A DNA stretch of 64,000 nucleotides from Adiantum capillus-veneris (lineage: Eukaryota; Streptophyta; Polypodiopsida; Polypodiales; Pteridaceae), in assembly GCA_014529385.2 (NCBI GenBank), contig CM043964.1, forward strand, positions 4,644,997-4,708,996, given 5' to 3'. This document shows positions 1-12,071 of this stretch, one piece after another; the first letter of the stretch is position 1; every line of letters begins with the position of its first letter. Made by a program: the position numbers and the translations under genes. The notes beneath the pieces were generated by a model. The model worked only from the letters and a program-made list of their open reading frames with translations, was not told the origin of the DNA and did not search any database.

Positions 1-2
1 CC

Positions 3-983
3 TCCATTACTCCCTTGATTGGGAAGTTGAGGCTTCATGTCCAAAGCTATGTCGACAAAGAAGACTTCTTCATCTCTCCTCTCCAACATCAGGATGTTAT
101 CCTAGGGGAACCATGGTTTGATCGCATGGCTTCCAACATGAAGTTCCCTGAAAGGAGAATTTACTTCACCTACAGGGAAAAGAACATGTATATAGATGCT
201 AGTGAGCGTGGTCCCACTATTCCACTTGTAAATCCTCTTTCTTTTGATAAATCAATGAAGAGCTCAGTTTCTGTGTACATGATTTATGTCAAAGAGTCTC
301 TAAAAGCTAATAATGTTTCATCAAATGAAAATGATAGGAATCAAGAAGAGTTAGACTTGTCTACTTTTCTAAAAGGATTCCAAGATGTGTTCATCGATGA
401 TATCCCTATGGACCTACCTCCAAAACGAGGGGATGATGACCATCGTATTGAGCTCCTTCCAGGAAGCTCACCGCCTAACAAACCTCCTTATCGAGTCTCA
501 CAAGCTCAACAAGAGGAGATTATGAGGCAAGTACAGGAATTGGTAGACAAAGGGATGGTGAGGCCTAGTTCCTCTCCCTTTTGTTCTCCAGTCCTTTTAG
601 TGCAAAAGAAAGATGGTACATACCGTATGTGTGTGGAGTATCGATCACTAAACCATATCACTATCAAAAACAGATTTCCCATGCCTCGGGTAGAAGATCT
701 GTTTGATAAGCTACAAGGCTCTACCTACTTCAGTAGGATTGACCTTAAGAGTGGCTATCATCAAATAAGGATAGTGAATGAAGATATCCTAAAGACCGCG
801 TTTCGCACAACATTTGGTCTTTATGAATATCTAGTCATGACTTTTGGCTTGACTAATGCACCAGCTACTTTCATTTGTCTCATGGAGAAACTTTTTAGAC
901 CATATCGTAAATTCACTGGAGTGTTCTTTGATGATATCATCATCTACTCCAAGTCTTTGGAGGAACATAAGCAACATCTCTAA
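3..983 (+). pseudogene. Chromovirus pol: protease tail and RT fingers/palm
   Basis: The first residues are the C-terminal half of a retropepsin, with the family's I-L-G-x-x-W-F strand near residue 30; the catalytic DTG would lie upstream of the window. From about residue 130 the frame reads as Ty3-type reverse transcriptase: [13 protein letters not shown], then [10 protein letters not shown], then the active-site box F-F-D-D-I-I near residue 307, so both catalytic Asp residues are kept. The frame is open from base 3. It ends at an in-frame TAA (981-983), directly after the palm, where homologues continue without a break; the same frame resumes immediately. The copy is therefore a pseudogene unless the stop is bypassed. 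Confidence 0.9.
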
Positions 984-2111
984 GTGATTTTTCAAGCCTT
1001 GAGGGAGAACAAACTTTTTCTCAACCAAAAGAAAAGTGAATTCTTTCTTCAAGAGATTCAATATCTAGGTCATATTATCTCTCACGAGGGTATTCGTATG
1101 GATCCATCAAAGTTAGAGGTAATAAAATCATGGCCTAACCCAAGGAATCTACATGAGCTAAGAAGCTTTATTGGTATGTGTGCATACTATAGACGCTTCA
1201 TAGCAAAATTCTCTCAAGTAGCAGGACCACTACATGACTTAACAAAGAAGAACGTTAAGTTTGTATGGATTGCTAAGGAGCAAAATGCTTTTGAAAAACT
1301 CAAAGAGAATCTTACTTCCCAACCAGTCCTTGTGCTTCCGGATCTCTCAAAGCCATTTGAGGTCCAATGTGATGCTTGTGGTGATTGCCTTGGAGCGGTT
1401 TTGCTTCAAGAAGGGCATGCCATAGCATATGAGAGCCGAAGGCTCAATAGTGATGAACGAGTCTTGGGCATTTATGAGAACTGGCTTTTAGTTGTTCTAC
1501 ATGCCCTAGACACATGGAAGCACTACCTATTGGGGACTCCACTTATCCTACGAACCGACCACCAAAGTCTCAAGTATTTCATGACGCAAACCAAGCTTTC
1601 CAACAAACAAATGAGGTGGGAAAATTTTCTTTCGCAATTTAATTTCCATATTGCTCAGATAGCTGGTAAGCACAATCAAGTTGCCAATGCACTTTCACGA
1701 CGACCAAAAGTTAATGCGGTGTCTATAGCTACTCACAATGATCTATCCTCTATGATAGATGAGTATGCTACTAACCCTGACTTTAGAGACATAATGTCAA
1801 CCCTTGCTTTGGGGAAGAAAGAGGAACCATTCACCTTGCAGGATGGTTATCTTCTCCACGGCAATAGGCTATGTGTTACCCATTCCCTTCGTGAGAAGGT
1901 TATGTATGAATCCCATGCTCCTCCATATGCAGGGCATAGAGATATTCAACCTACTCTCCGAGGAGTAGAGACGTATTTCTATTGGCCTACCATGAAAGTG
2001 GACATACAAGAGTATGTTTCAAAATGTGTAGTATGCCAAAAGACCAAGTATGATAGAGGGAAGCAACTTGGATTACTCCAGCCATTGCCTACTCCAACTT
2101 CACCATGGTAG
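984..2111 (+). pseudogene. Chromovirus pol: RT thumb, RNase H, integrase zinc domain
   Basis: This continues the upstream frame after the TAA. It holds the RT connection (FLQEIQYLGHIIS), then RNase H with D in CDACGD, E in YENWLL and D in RTDHQSL. The last RNase H carboxylate, normally the D of ADALSR, reads N here (ANALSR; codon AAT), so RNase H would be impaired as well. The integrase zinc-binding module follows, with H in AGHRD and C-x2-C in CVVC. An in-frame TAG at 2109-2111 ends the piece just before the integrase core. Confidence 0.9.
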
Positions 2112-2477
2112 ACTATATCCATGGATTTCATCTTTAGATTACCCAAGTCTATCCATGGGAATACAGGAATATGGACAATAGTCGACAAGTTTAGCAAGCA
2201 AGCACATTTTATTCCTGTCAAAAAGACTATTAAGGCACATCAAATGGCAAATCTCTTCATATCTCAGATTTTCAAGCACCATGGATTACCCACATCCATC
2301 GTGTCAGATAGAGATCCTAGAATGACCAGTAATTTCTGGAAAGGTCTCTTTGAAAATCTAGGAACAAGATTGAATTTCTCTTCGGCCTATCACCCACAAA
2401 TGGATGGCCAAAGTGAGATAGCCAATCTTACGATACTCGATCTACTCAAGACTTATGTTACCGAAGTAGATCAATGA
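2112..2477 (+). pseudogene. Chromovirus pol: integrase catalytic core
   Basis: Integrase core in the same frame: the first catalytic Asp is in SMDFI, the second in VSDRD, and the Glu in GQSEIAN, so the DDE triad is complete. The reading frame meets an in-frame TGA at 2475-2477, within the usual R/W-rich stretch that follows the core. It then stays open in the same frame for more than 700 bases. Confidence 0.88.
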
Positions 2478-3203
2478 TCACAATGGGAAAAGTATTTACC
2501 TCTAGTAGAGTATGCCTACAATAATACTATCCATACTTCTACGGGGAAAGCACCTTTCGAGATCATAGAGGGAAGACCTAAAAGTCCCTTGCTACTCAAA
2601 GTACATGGGAAGATCTTCGCTGTCAATGAGTATAGCCGTGACCTACAAGAATATTTTCAAAAGATTAGGGAGGCTATAGCCATCTCTCAACAAAGGCAAA
2701 AAGCTGCTGCTGATAAGCACAGAAGAGCCTTAATGTTCAAAGAAAATGATTGGGTCTTACTCAAGTTTCCTAAGGCTCGATCAAGGCAAACGACGGGCAA
2801 AAATCCTACAGGCCATCAAAAGTATTATGCTAAACTAGCAAAAAGATACTATGGTCCTTTCCAAATCTTGAAGCCCATTAATGAGACGGCTTATCAACTC
2901 AAGTTGCCCAACCATTTTCTTATACACAATGCCTTTCATGTAAGCCTACTTAAGCCCTACAAAGGAGAGCCACCAACTGAACCAATTATTGAAGACCCTC
3001 CCGAAGTTGAAGACCAAGAAGAGGTGCTACAACCCAAAGCTGTCCTTCGGCATGAAGACAAGGTACTACGACATGGTATGATAATCCGACGGTATCTTAT
3101 TAAGTTCAAAAATTATCCTCTCGAAGATGCTAGATGGATGCAAGGAGTACAACTTAAGGATAGTATGAACCTTGTCAATGCTTACAATGCTACATTAGAG
3201 TAA
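2478..3203 (+). pseudogene. Chromovirus integrase C-terminus with chromodomain
   Basis: The C-terminal integrase region (about residues 40-150 of this piece) is lysine/arginine rich and holds a YYGPFQIL motif, the SH3-like segment of gypsy integrases. The final ~60 residues are a chromodomain-like fold with RYLIKFKNYP and EDARWM, matching the YLVKWKGYP and DATWE core of chromoviral chromodomains, which target insertion to modified chromatin. An ordinary TAA at 3201-3203 ends the polyprotein. Confidence 0.87.
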
Positions 3204-3563
3204 GCAAATGTACAAATTTCTTTTAAATGACTCATGTTTTTGTCTTATAATACTAGTCCTCTTTTTAATTGTGCACAAATTTAACTATTATGCATACTTA
3301 GAATCATGTTTGTGATGACGACGTCTCTCAAACACCAAGTAGAATTTGTCACTCTACTTTGGGAGAATGAAATGGACTAAAGAGCAGACATGCTTGCGGC
3401 ACCTATGTCTCCCAAGCACCAAATGGATTAGTCATCCATCTTGGAAAGATGTCGTAGGGTAAAAAAGGGATCCTCTACCTGCTAAGTACGATTGACTAAT
3501 GACTAAGGCTTTATCTCTTCTACCTCATAGTCGAGGACGACTATGATTTCAAGAGAGAGGTAA
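3204..3563 (+). other. 3' untranslated region and polypurine tract
   Basis: Non-coding stretch between the chromodomain stop and the LTR. The last bases before the LTR are a purine-rich run (AAGAGAGAGG, 3551-3560), the expected plus-strand primer. No other gene is seen. Confidence 0.65.
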
Positions 3564-3865
3564 TGTCATAAAATCTAATATCTAACCAACCCAAATGATT
3601 TTCTCATATTAAATTGATCACTTAATGTGGAAGAATAAACGAGAACAAGTGTTAAGATATAGATATGTTCTTATAGATCTATCTCAACACGGGGCCAGTA
3701 GTAAAGGGGCCCAAATGGGAGATGGTATATCAAGAGCAAGGCTAACCAATGGAGCATAAGACCTTAGGGTTAGCTTCATTGAAGACCTCCAATAATGTGT
3801 GTAAAAGTCCTTTGACCTTAGGTAAGCTAGGGCTGAGCTTGAGGTGGGAACCCGGCCCAAACTTA

Positions 3866-4010
3866 AGGTGCTTGTCGTGCTTGAGGTGCTTGTCCTGCTT
3901 GAAGTGCTTGTCATGCTTGAGGTTCTTGATTAAGATGCTTGAGGTGCTTGACTTGGTGCATGATTAAGGTGCTTGAAGTGACTTGAGAAGCTTGCCTGAG
4001 ATTCTTGTGG
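3866..4010 (+). repeat. GCTTG-rich minisatellite inside the LTR
   Basis: About ten imperfect copies of a 10-15 base unit of the form CTTGAGGTGCTTG lie head to tail. Confidence 0.7.
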
Positions 4011-4133
4011 GAACACCCCCTACTTCAAGTGCTTAGTCATGCTTGATGACTAAGGGGCTTGCTCATCCAAAGTCAAAAAGATCCCTACAAGGAGGGGGGC
4101 GAGCCTACAAGGGGGGGGGGGGATGAGAGAGAA

Positions 4134-4152
4134 CACACACACACACACACAC
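4134..4152. repeat. (AC)n microsatellite
   Basis: A simple CA/AC run shortly after a poly-G tract in the chromovirus LTR. Confidence 0.8.
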
Positions 4153-5332
4153 AAGGGAAGCCACAGCTTGAAGAGGCAGCAAGGACACTTGTCAAGCTCC
4201 TCCTCATGTTGCCCTCATGGTGTGCTTGAAACCTAATGGTTGGCCACCCAAGGGGTCCAATGATAATAAATGATATTTAATTAATTGATTTTTCATTTAT
4301 CAAGTCCTCTCTCTCAAAGGGGAAAGGGGGAAACTTGTCCCAAGGCTATCCCTGTTGCTTGTAATGGCTCCTGCTTGTGATTGGCTAGGCCTGGAGGGGT
4401 CCAATGAGCTTCAAGCATGAGCTACAAGGGGGGGTCGACCCAAGCAACCTAGGGGGGTGCTTAGGGGGTATACTCACCCACACACACTCACAAACACTCT
4501 CATTGTGTACTATGCAAAGTGGAAGAGCTCCCTCTCTTTCTCCAAGCAAGTAGAGGTTGAGAGCCTACACCAACACTCTTGGCTATGGAGTGCAAATCCA
4601 TCCAAGAGCCATGCTTCAATGCTTGAGCTTGCCATCTATTTCTTCTTCATTACTATGCTATTATGTATGCTAGCACAAGAGTTATGATAAGTGAGGAACT
4701 AGCTCTTTCTCGTATGAAATGTTTCTTCTTCCTCTTCCCTACCCTCATTCCCTTCTAGCTCTCTCCACCTTCGAAGGTGTTTGAGGTCTTGGGACTGAGG
4801 CTTGGTATATTTAAAGCTTTCTTCAAGTTTAGGTTATGCTATGATGGTGATGCATGAAGCTTTCCATCTTCATTGCTTCACCTAGATCACAAGGAACACA
4901 AAGAATGTATTGTAACAAGTCTCTCTTTATGGGAGAAATCATAATACAAATGCCTATTGGAGGGGGGACCGGCTCCACATAAATCCGGTCCTTAACTGTT
5001 GCCATGTTCTCTAAATTCTCTCTCTTGCAAAAGTATTGTCTATGCCAAGTTAACTAATTGCTATGATTATGTTGCTATCTTCAATTATGTCAACCCGCTA
5101 TGCTCACAAAATAATTTCTTGAAAGTACTCTCATTAAATTCTGCTACTCTCAAATTGAATAGGAAAATTCCATTACAAGGCATGTGCTGTGGAAGTGCAT
5201 CCCACCATGTGGGCATTGAGGAGAGTGCCGATGGCGAGTAGGATCAAGTGTAGCAACTAGGCATCTGGAAAGAAATGTGATGCACTTGTTCGCGGGGGTG
5301 AGATAGCACCGTGCTTCTGGAGTGATTGCCAG

Positions 5333-5867
5333 ATGGTCCAATGGAAGAAGGAGAAGTTTTGCTACTTTTGCAACACAGATGTCAAACATTGCTGGAACAT
5401 TAGTAAGGTTGTGCTACATGCTCCTAGTAGTCTTCCCACAATTTGGCCGATTGAAAAAGGGACACACATGAAGATAGTAGAGGCAAAGAAGTTAGTGGTT
5501 GGAGGATTTGACTTTGGTTTTCCATTGACACAAATTCAGGTAGTCATTGATTCCACAACCCCACTGACAAGTGACCCAAATGGTGAAGAAGATTGGCATT
5601 GAAGAGGTGTTCAAATTGAAGGTGTGGAACTCAGTAGATTCAGATCCAGAGCTGATTGATGTTGTGGTTCGGAAGAATCCATCGTGCTCGTGCAAGGAAT
5701 TTCAAGAACGTGTTTCTTTGAAGAAAAGATATCTTGCATGTTCACACTTATACTATGTGTTCCTGATAACTCTTGGTCAAGATGTGCACGCTAGCATGCA
5801 TATTCACCAAAGCAAAATAGCTCCCAATATTGTGCATGATATGCTCACAGAGGCCAAACGAGCCTAA
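5333..5867 (+). pseudogene. SWIM zinc-finger protein fragment
   Basis: Two overlapping plus-strand frames (5333-5602 and 5571-5867) carry one broken coding region. The second contains C-S-C-K-E-F, then after about 15 residues A-C-S-H-L, i.e. the C-x-C-x(n)-C-x-H pattern of SWIM zinc fingers, which are DNA- or protein-binding modules found in MULE/FAR1-type transposases and in other plant proteins. The first frame keeps CYFC and a conserved-looking stretch but must shift frame to join the finger, so at least one indel is present. I cannot tell a MULE remnant from a host SWIM gene remnant. Confidence 0.6.
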
Positions 5868-5900
5868 GCATGTTGAAGGCTCAAAGGTTTTTGTGACGAT

Positions 5901-6020
5901 TATTTATGTCCATCTCGCAAGGGTTTAAAACTAAGAATATCTTAGTTCTTCAATGTGTATTATTTATGTCCATCTTGCAAGGGTTTAAAATTAAGAATAT
6001 CTTTGTTCTTCAATGTATTG
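5901..6020 (+). repeat. 60-bp unit in two tandem copies
   Basis: The segments at 5901-5960 and 5961-6020 both begin TATTTATGTCCATC and differ at only a few positions, giving an exact 60-base period. Confidence 0.85.
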
Positions 6021-6032
6021 ACCCAAAGCAAT

Positions 6033-6138
6033 ATTTTTATGAAAAAAATATAATTTCATATAATTTTAATTCATTTTGACATCTACATAGCAACATTTTG
6101 TGAAAAAGATATGATTTCATCTAAGTTTATTTGATTTC

Positions 6139-6187
<49 letters not shown>

Positions 6188-6359
6188 ACACTCTCTCTGT
6201 GAAAGAACCTTAAGATCCTTGCTCACTGGCTTTGTTGCAAACTTGCAAAATTGATCATTTGCTCATTTTTATGAAAAAATATAATTTCATCTCATTTTGA
6301 CATCTACAGAGAATTTTTTTTGTGAAAAGGTATAATTTCATCTAGTTTTATTTCATTTC

Positions 6360-6405
<46 letters not shown>

Positions 6406-6560
6406 GAACCTTAAGAGCCTTGCTCACTGGCTTTGTTGCAAACTTGCAAAATTGATCATTTCCTCATTTTTATGAAAAAATATAATTTCATCTCATTTTG
6501 ACATCTACAGAGATTTTTTTTTGTGAAAAGGTATAATTTCATCTAGTTTTATTTCATTTC

Positions 6561-6598
<38 letters not shown>

Positions 6599-6850
6599 GA
6601 ATCGTAAGAGCCTTGCTCACCGGCTTTGTTGCAAACTTGCAAAATTGATCATTTGCTCATTTTTATGAAAAAATATAATTTCATCTCATTTTGACATCTA
6701 CAAAGCAACATTTTTGTGAAAAGGTATAATTTCATCTAGTTTTATTTCATTTCAACTTTAAAGTTGTGTGTGTGTGTGTGTGTGCGTGAAAGAACCTTAA
6801 GGGCTTTGCTCGTTGGCTTTGTTGCAAACTTGCAAAATTGATCATTTGCT
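6033..6850 (+). repeat. Four ~195-230-bp tandem units with alternating CT and GT tracts
   Basis: Each unit begins with ATGAAAAAATATAATTTCAT (6039, 6271, 6472, 6665) and ends with TTGCAAAATTGATCATTTGC. Between these, each unit holds one microsatellite: (CT)n at 6141-6183, (TG)n at 6364-6400, (CT)n at 6563-6591 and (TG)n at 6766-6783. Confidence 0.9.
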
Positions 6851-7139
6851 CGCCTAGTTGTGCTCGCTTCACGGCCATCCCGGAACCTAGGAGTAGGGTA
6901 AGTAGGATCCGAGGTGGATTTCAGGACATTGCTCTCTCCGAAAGAATCATTGTGAGTTCTTAATTGAAGTGCAGAGGTTTACGACTGGAAATAGCACGAA
7001 AAGACTCCAAACCACTCAATCGACTAGAGAGTATGCTTAAAAATTGTATGCACCAGTGGGTAAGTTCAAGGACACTTTGAGGTAAAAATTTCAAGAGTTT
7101 ACAAAAAACTCAGATTATTTTCTTTTTCTTGACATTTTA

Positions 7140-8110
7140 GGCCAAATTAAGTTTTGACTTGATTCATAGGCTTAAAATAACTCATGAAATGATTGTCCAT
7201 GGAAAAAGTGCAAAAAATGGTTCATTTCAAGCCTAAAGTAAATAATCATGATTATTTACTTCAGCTCAGATTTGACCAAGGTTGATACCACTGACTCATT
7301 GCATGTGTACAAACAACTTTTGTAAAGGCACATTAGATTTGGATCACCAAACTAGCAAAAAACTGAGAAAAAACCAAAGTTTGTACTGACTTTCTGAAAC
7401 TTGAGTGTAAATTGGGAAAAAAATAGTTCAAACTTGATGAAATTTGATTCATAGGCTTATATTGATGTGATAGACATGTGTACATGCTCATTTGACCAAA
7501 AATATACAAAAAGTTGCCAGTTGTAAATAAGCGCAATAATTTACATCTCTCATTTTTTAAATTTTTTGATCAAATTAGCAAAGTCAGTTTGCGGACAAAA
7601 ACTGATTTGGTAAGATTTGGATCATTGGATAAAAAATTGTGACCAAATTTGCAAAGTCAGTTTGCGGACAAAAAACTGATGACCATTTGACCCAAAATAG
7701 TCCAAACTTGATGAAACTTGACTAGAGACCTTAAGTTGGAGTGCTTAACAGATCTGTGTCAAGATTGGGACAAAAACTTGCAAAACATTTATCAGAGTAA
7801 ATAATCGTGATTATTTACATCTACTTCAAAATTTGATATTCTTGCACATTTGGGCATGCCACAAGGTCAATCATATCAATTAGACTACACAAATCAATTT
7901 TGGTGAAATTTGGATCTCAAAATTGAGACTTAAGCCAGATTTGAAAAAGTTGATAAACTTGAACAGATTTTGTCCAAACTTGTTGAAACTTGTCCAAGAA
8001 CCTTAACAGGTTGTATACTTGGAAAATGAAGCCAAAAAGTGTAAAAATATGACCAAAGTAAATAATGGTGATTATTTATTATTGCTACACAGAGCCACCC
8101 ATCAAGTTGC
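7140..8110 (+). repeat. Diverged ~270-bp tandem repeat carrying palindromic TAAATAAT motifs
   Basis: Four palindromic or near-palindromic centres of the form GTAAATAATNNNGATTATTT occur at about 7236, 7522, 7797 and 8057. Each is preceded by a related stretch of the form CAAACTTGATGAAACTTG (near 7150, 7431, 7711 and 7974). No ORF with coding character is present. Confidence 0.6.
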
Positions 8111-8733
8111 AGATTATTCCTTTGATTTTTGCCAAAGTCAAGTTTGAAAATTGCAATTGTTGACTCAATTAGCTCGATTTGCAGTGATACACATAAACCA
8201 ATCACAACAGCTAGCAAAAACTATACTGTCTTTATAAAAGAATAACTAACTTGATCAATTTTATGCAGGAATCAGGTTGCAGACGAGGAATTGGTAGCTT
8301 GACAGAAGTGCAATCCAGTCAAGTGGAGGAAATTGACAAGTCAATCCAAGGTAAGTACTCTATCCAGGGCTTCATAAGTCTTTATGAACCTTATATCTGG
8401 TCATGTACTAGTAAATCAGGGCATATTTGGAGAAACCTCCAGTAGAGTATCCATTGAAGAAAGTGTGAATCAAGGCAATTCCTTGCACACTATTCTTGAA
8501 GAAGTCTCAGATACTTTTTCATATTCAACATCTCAAATTTCTTCCTATTCGACTCACTCAAAAACCGGAACGACAATGCGATGTGAGAGTTTGTGAGAGA
8601 ACTCAACAAAAACTATATGGAGTTAAACCATAGATACCATGAAGACTAGGGTTTGTAAAGAAGTGCAATCAAAGAAGACTCACTCTTTCTCTCTTGCACT
8701 CACTCACACAAAGAAAGAACACAAAAGAGAATG

Positions 8734-9161
8734 TCAAAATAGTACGAAGATGAAAACATCAAGGCTATGGTCATATCGTATCATGGGTAATATGAAAGGG
8801 TTAATAGATGAGTTAATGGCATTCAATCTTGGCTGACCAAATAGGCTACGAATTGTTCTTTGGACTTGTAGTTTTGTGCTTACCATAATATATATATTTT
8901 GTCTAGTGATTGGGATTAATTGTGTGTACAAATCCTCTTGGTTCATAGCAAGATAACTACGCTTACATCAAAAGAAAAATTATAGTCTATGAGAGGTAGT
9001 ATGATGGGATCCTTTGATAGACGTATTTCATTGAGCTTTTCAGGGCCGAAGAGAAACACTATACGTTGTTGAAAGTGTATTTTACTGCTAATCCATACGT
9101 TAATTCTAATAGATCGTACTGAGTGAAAGCGATAGAAATGATCATCATGTGGGTTATTCAT
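8734..9161 (-). repeat. Diverged tandem duplication of ~210 bp
   Basis: Conceptual translations of 8734-8946 and 8943-9161 on the minus strand align: both share LFG, then L-N, then an ILP-x-I-x-Y motif followed by S-x-D-V. The DNA itself is strongly diverged. No known domain is recognised, so I treat it as a repeat rather than a gene. Confidence 0.45.
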
Positions 9162-10529
9162 TTAGGATAGTATGTGAGAAATATAGATATGAGAAAAATG
9201 TAGATATGAGAGAAGTGAAGAGATGAGAAGTTTCCCTCCCAAGCCCTATTCTTGCCCGTAGGCAATAAGGATACTGCGGGGAGAGATGCACCTGTAGCAA
9301 GGAGAACCTAAAATTTATAGAGAGGATGAATTACTAAGAGTGAGAGAGATAGTTTTGGTTAAGGAGATGAGATTAGATACATATATATATATTTTGGATT
9401 AGAGATGAAAATGAAAACAACAAGAAATCAAGAAAACATCAATGTAGAACACATCTTACTTGACAAACCCTTCGGCACCATTATTGATGGAGAGAGAAGA
9501 AGAGGGGATAATTCAACTTTGATTGATACGCCAAGTCCACGCTCTTCTTTGATTAGAGTTGATCTTCCAAGGATAACATGCAAGGATGGCTAGTCTTCCT
9601 CTAGGAGAAAGTGTAGGCTTAGGCTTATGTTAATGGCTAAGTACAATTAGGCATTACTACTCACTCCCTCAAGAATTCCTCTCATCAATGGCTTGAATGC
9701 TTGAGTTCCTTTTCAAGGAAGAAGAGGTCCCCTTTTATAGGTAAAGGGAACCCCCAAGGGTTTACACAAGAAGAGAGGAGCCAGTGTGAATAGGAATTCG
9801 AAAAGTTGGAAATGAGCTGTCCGTGCATGATGTGGGCAGACTGGGGTCCAGTATTTTGATCATGTCTCCTCAACCGTGTCTCCAAATAAAAAAGTAAAAC
9901 TATGGGCAGAAACTTCAGCTCATTAGCTACGATTTTCATTTTAAAATCATTTTCCAATTCGGATTGGAACCTTGTGTAAAAAATTCATCAAAATAGGGTC
10001 CATTTCTGGCAGCAAAAGTCTTCCCGTGGTCCCCTTAGCCTAGACTTTCATTTAATTCCAAAGGACACCTCATGCCATATGAAAGCATGACATTGCTCCT
10101 TGACAAAGTTTTGTAATCATGCTTGCAATAATGCATTAAAATAAGTGTATCTTTGAAATCATGCCACCTAGTGTCGCACTAGGATTTGATTCCGTCCTAG
10201 TAGCTATTTAAAAAGAAAAATAAGAAAAGTATTAAAAATACATAGAATATATATATATATTGGAGTTTACCTAGATATAGGATCTAGCTAGGGTGTGAGA
10301 TGATAATGAGATAGTAGAAATAAAGAATCAATGCTTTTTGCCCCAAGTTAAAGAGGCGGAGCTATTGAGCTTTTCCCATAGTATTTTCTGATGGTAAAGT
10401 AAGGATAGGTTACCCTTTAGAAAAATAATAGGATGAGATAGAAGGCTTATTATTATACTTAAATATGCATATGTACATTATAGGAAAGATAATTATGTAT
10501 CTAAAAAGTTACAAGATAGATCTTGTAGC

Positions 10530-11315
10530 ATGCGTTCCCACTATGTACGTGTCACAGCACGACAGCGCTATAATCATATACTATCTTTTTATAAGACTAA
10601 TCACCATGGAGCTCAGGTTTATCTGGATCCTAACGAAGAGAATGCTATTCGCATTGATGAACATGGTATTGAGTTTGAAGAAGAGATCAGGGCAAACAAA
10701 CAAGGAAAAATGTACATGGATAGAAAAGGAACTCAGTATTTACAAGTCGAAGACCCTAACGTGATAGACAAATGGGGTTTAGAAGTAAACACCATAATTC
10801 CAGATATGGTTGCAAAAGAAGGACCACCAACTTTAGAATTCGGGGGATATGATCAAGTTGATTTGAAGCCTTTGAGACGGCTTAGTACAAATAATCCTAG
10901 GATCGGAGTCTATTGTTGGGAGGATAGAAATGTAAAAGATCTCCTGTGGACTTCGCATGCCAAATTAGGAGAACTAACGGCCATGAAGATCATCTATATC
11001 TTCAAGATCAGAGATAAGAGATCAGCAAATCTACCAACCTACCTCTTTAGGGATTTTTATAACAATAACTTTGTTATGATGACTTCTGAGGAGGTAGAAC
11101 AAACCAAATACCAAGGGTATTCCATAAGGGATTGGATATTGGGACAAGGACTAGAAACAATTCCAAGGGATGAACACCGTGAGAGATCTTCTGAGAGTAA
11201 TGTTAAGAAACCAGAAACCACCTCATCACGTAGAAAACCGGGTGATACTAAAGCCAGTCCAGGGCTACATGAATCACTATTTTCAACAGACTGGTTTGAA
11301 GGACTCGAAACATGA
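10530..11315 (+). pseudogene. N-terminal gag region, function unrecognised
   Basis: A 261-codon open frame immediately upstream of the gag core. It is hydrophilic, with a charged segment around residues 45-70 and a basic, Ser/Lys-rich tail. I recognise no named domain. Position and orientation fit an N-terminal extension of gag or an extra ORF placed before gag, as known in some Tat-lineage elements. The frame closes with a TGA just after DWFEGLET, and the next gag segment uses another frame. Confidence 0.5.
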
Positions 11316-11449
11316 CCAACTACCAGGAGACCGGGAGTTGAATCAAATAGATGCGTCAGACCAGTTAATTTTCAGAAATGGGTCAAACAATAAAGTGGAT
11401 CAGGGGATCCATATGACCACTTTGCAAGCTTTAAGAAAGTGCTAAGAGT

Positions 11450-12071
11450 GGAACGCATATTCGATTTCCATACTCAATTCGAAGGTTTTGGAATGACATT
11501 AGAAGAGAAATCATTAACATGATTCCAAAACATTCCACCAAGTTCAATCATGGACTTAAACACATTAGTTCAAGGATTTGTAGCTGCTTGTTCCAAAAGG
11601 GGGATCAAACAAAATACGGTAGCTTAAATCTACAGCTTTAAATAGAAATATGGTGAGTCTGTTAGGGATTGTGCAACTCGAATGAAACAATGTGTTGCCA
11701 GATGCCCAGGGCTAGAGATACCTACAAAAGAACAACTAGTATCATTGTTTCTAGAGGGACTGCTAAAGAAAGAACTTCATGCTATACTCTATAGCAAGAA
11801 GCATACAGCCCTAGAAGAGTGTGTGTCAGATGCTATTGACTTAGGAGACAATTGTGATATTTTCAACAAAGAAGATGTCCCTAAGGATAACCAAAGTGAG
11901 AAAACACCACTCTCTAAACAAGCACAAGTGGGAAGGGCTGTTGTAGGACCACTTTCATCCATAGAAGACATGCTCAAAAGAATGAATGACATAATGAATA
12001 ACATGCAAAAAGCACCTATGAGAGGACCAGGACTACGGATACTTCAACAGGGACAACCAATTAGACTATAG
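11450..12071 (+). pseudogene. Gag core (retrotransposon gag type)
   Basis: From about 11470 the translation resembles a plant gypsy gag core, with in-frame stops in its first third (for example near 11520 and 11625). The well preserved part, 11682-12071, holds the ESVRDCATRMKQ-type helix just upstream and then LFLEGLLKKELH and an EECVSDAIDL helix, the pattern of the retrotransposon gag family that assembles the virus-like particle. It ends at a TAG after GQPIRL. Confidence 0.7.

Larger units (their letters stand above)
1..5110 (+). mobile_element. Ty3/gypsy chromovirus, 3' part with 3' LTR
   Basis: The window opens inside the pol gene of a plus-strand Ty3/gypsy element. Domain order is protease tail, reverse transcriptase, RNase H, integrase, then a C-terminal chromodomain, which is the chromovirus order. 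A purine-rich tract (about 3551-3560) precedes a TG dinucleotide at 3564 that I take as the start of the 3' LTR. The 5' LTR, gag and the protease active site lie outside the window. All pol pieces share one reading frame and are separated only by stop codons, so decay has been by point mutation rather than indels. Confidence 0.9.
3564..5110 (+). repeat. 3' LTR of the chromovirus (right end approximate)
   Basis: Starts TGTCATAAAATC right after the polypurine tract. An AT-rich segment near 4260-4306 could be its promoter region. It contains a GCTTG-rich minisatellite, an 11-13 G run near 4109-4121 and an (AC)n tract. The right border is uncertain because no second LTR is available for comparison; I place it near a CA at about 5109. 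Confidence 0.55.
6851..10460. other. Mostly non-coding, AT-rich spacer
   Basis: No gene is recognisable. The stretch holds the diverged 270-bp repeat, a splice-acceptor-like TTTTATGCAG (8260-8269), a diverged tandem pair at 8734-9161 and short AT runs near 9380 and 10245. It could be the leader of the Tat-like element that starts coding near 10.5 kb, but no matching LTR pair was found to prove this. Confidence 0.5.
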
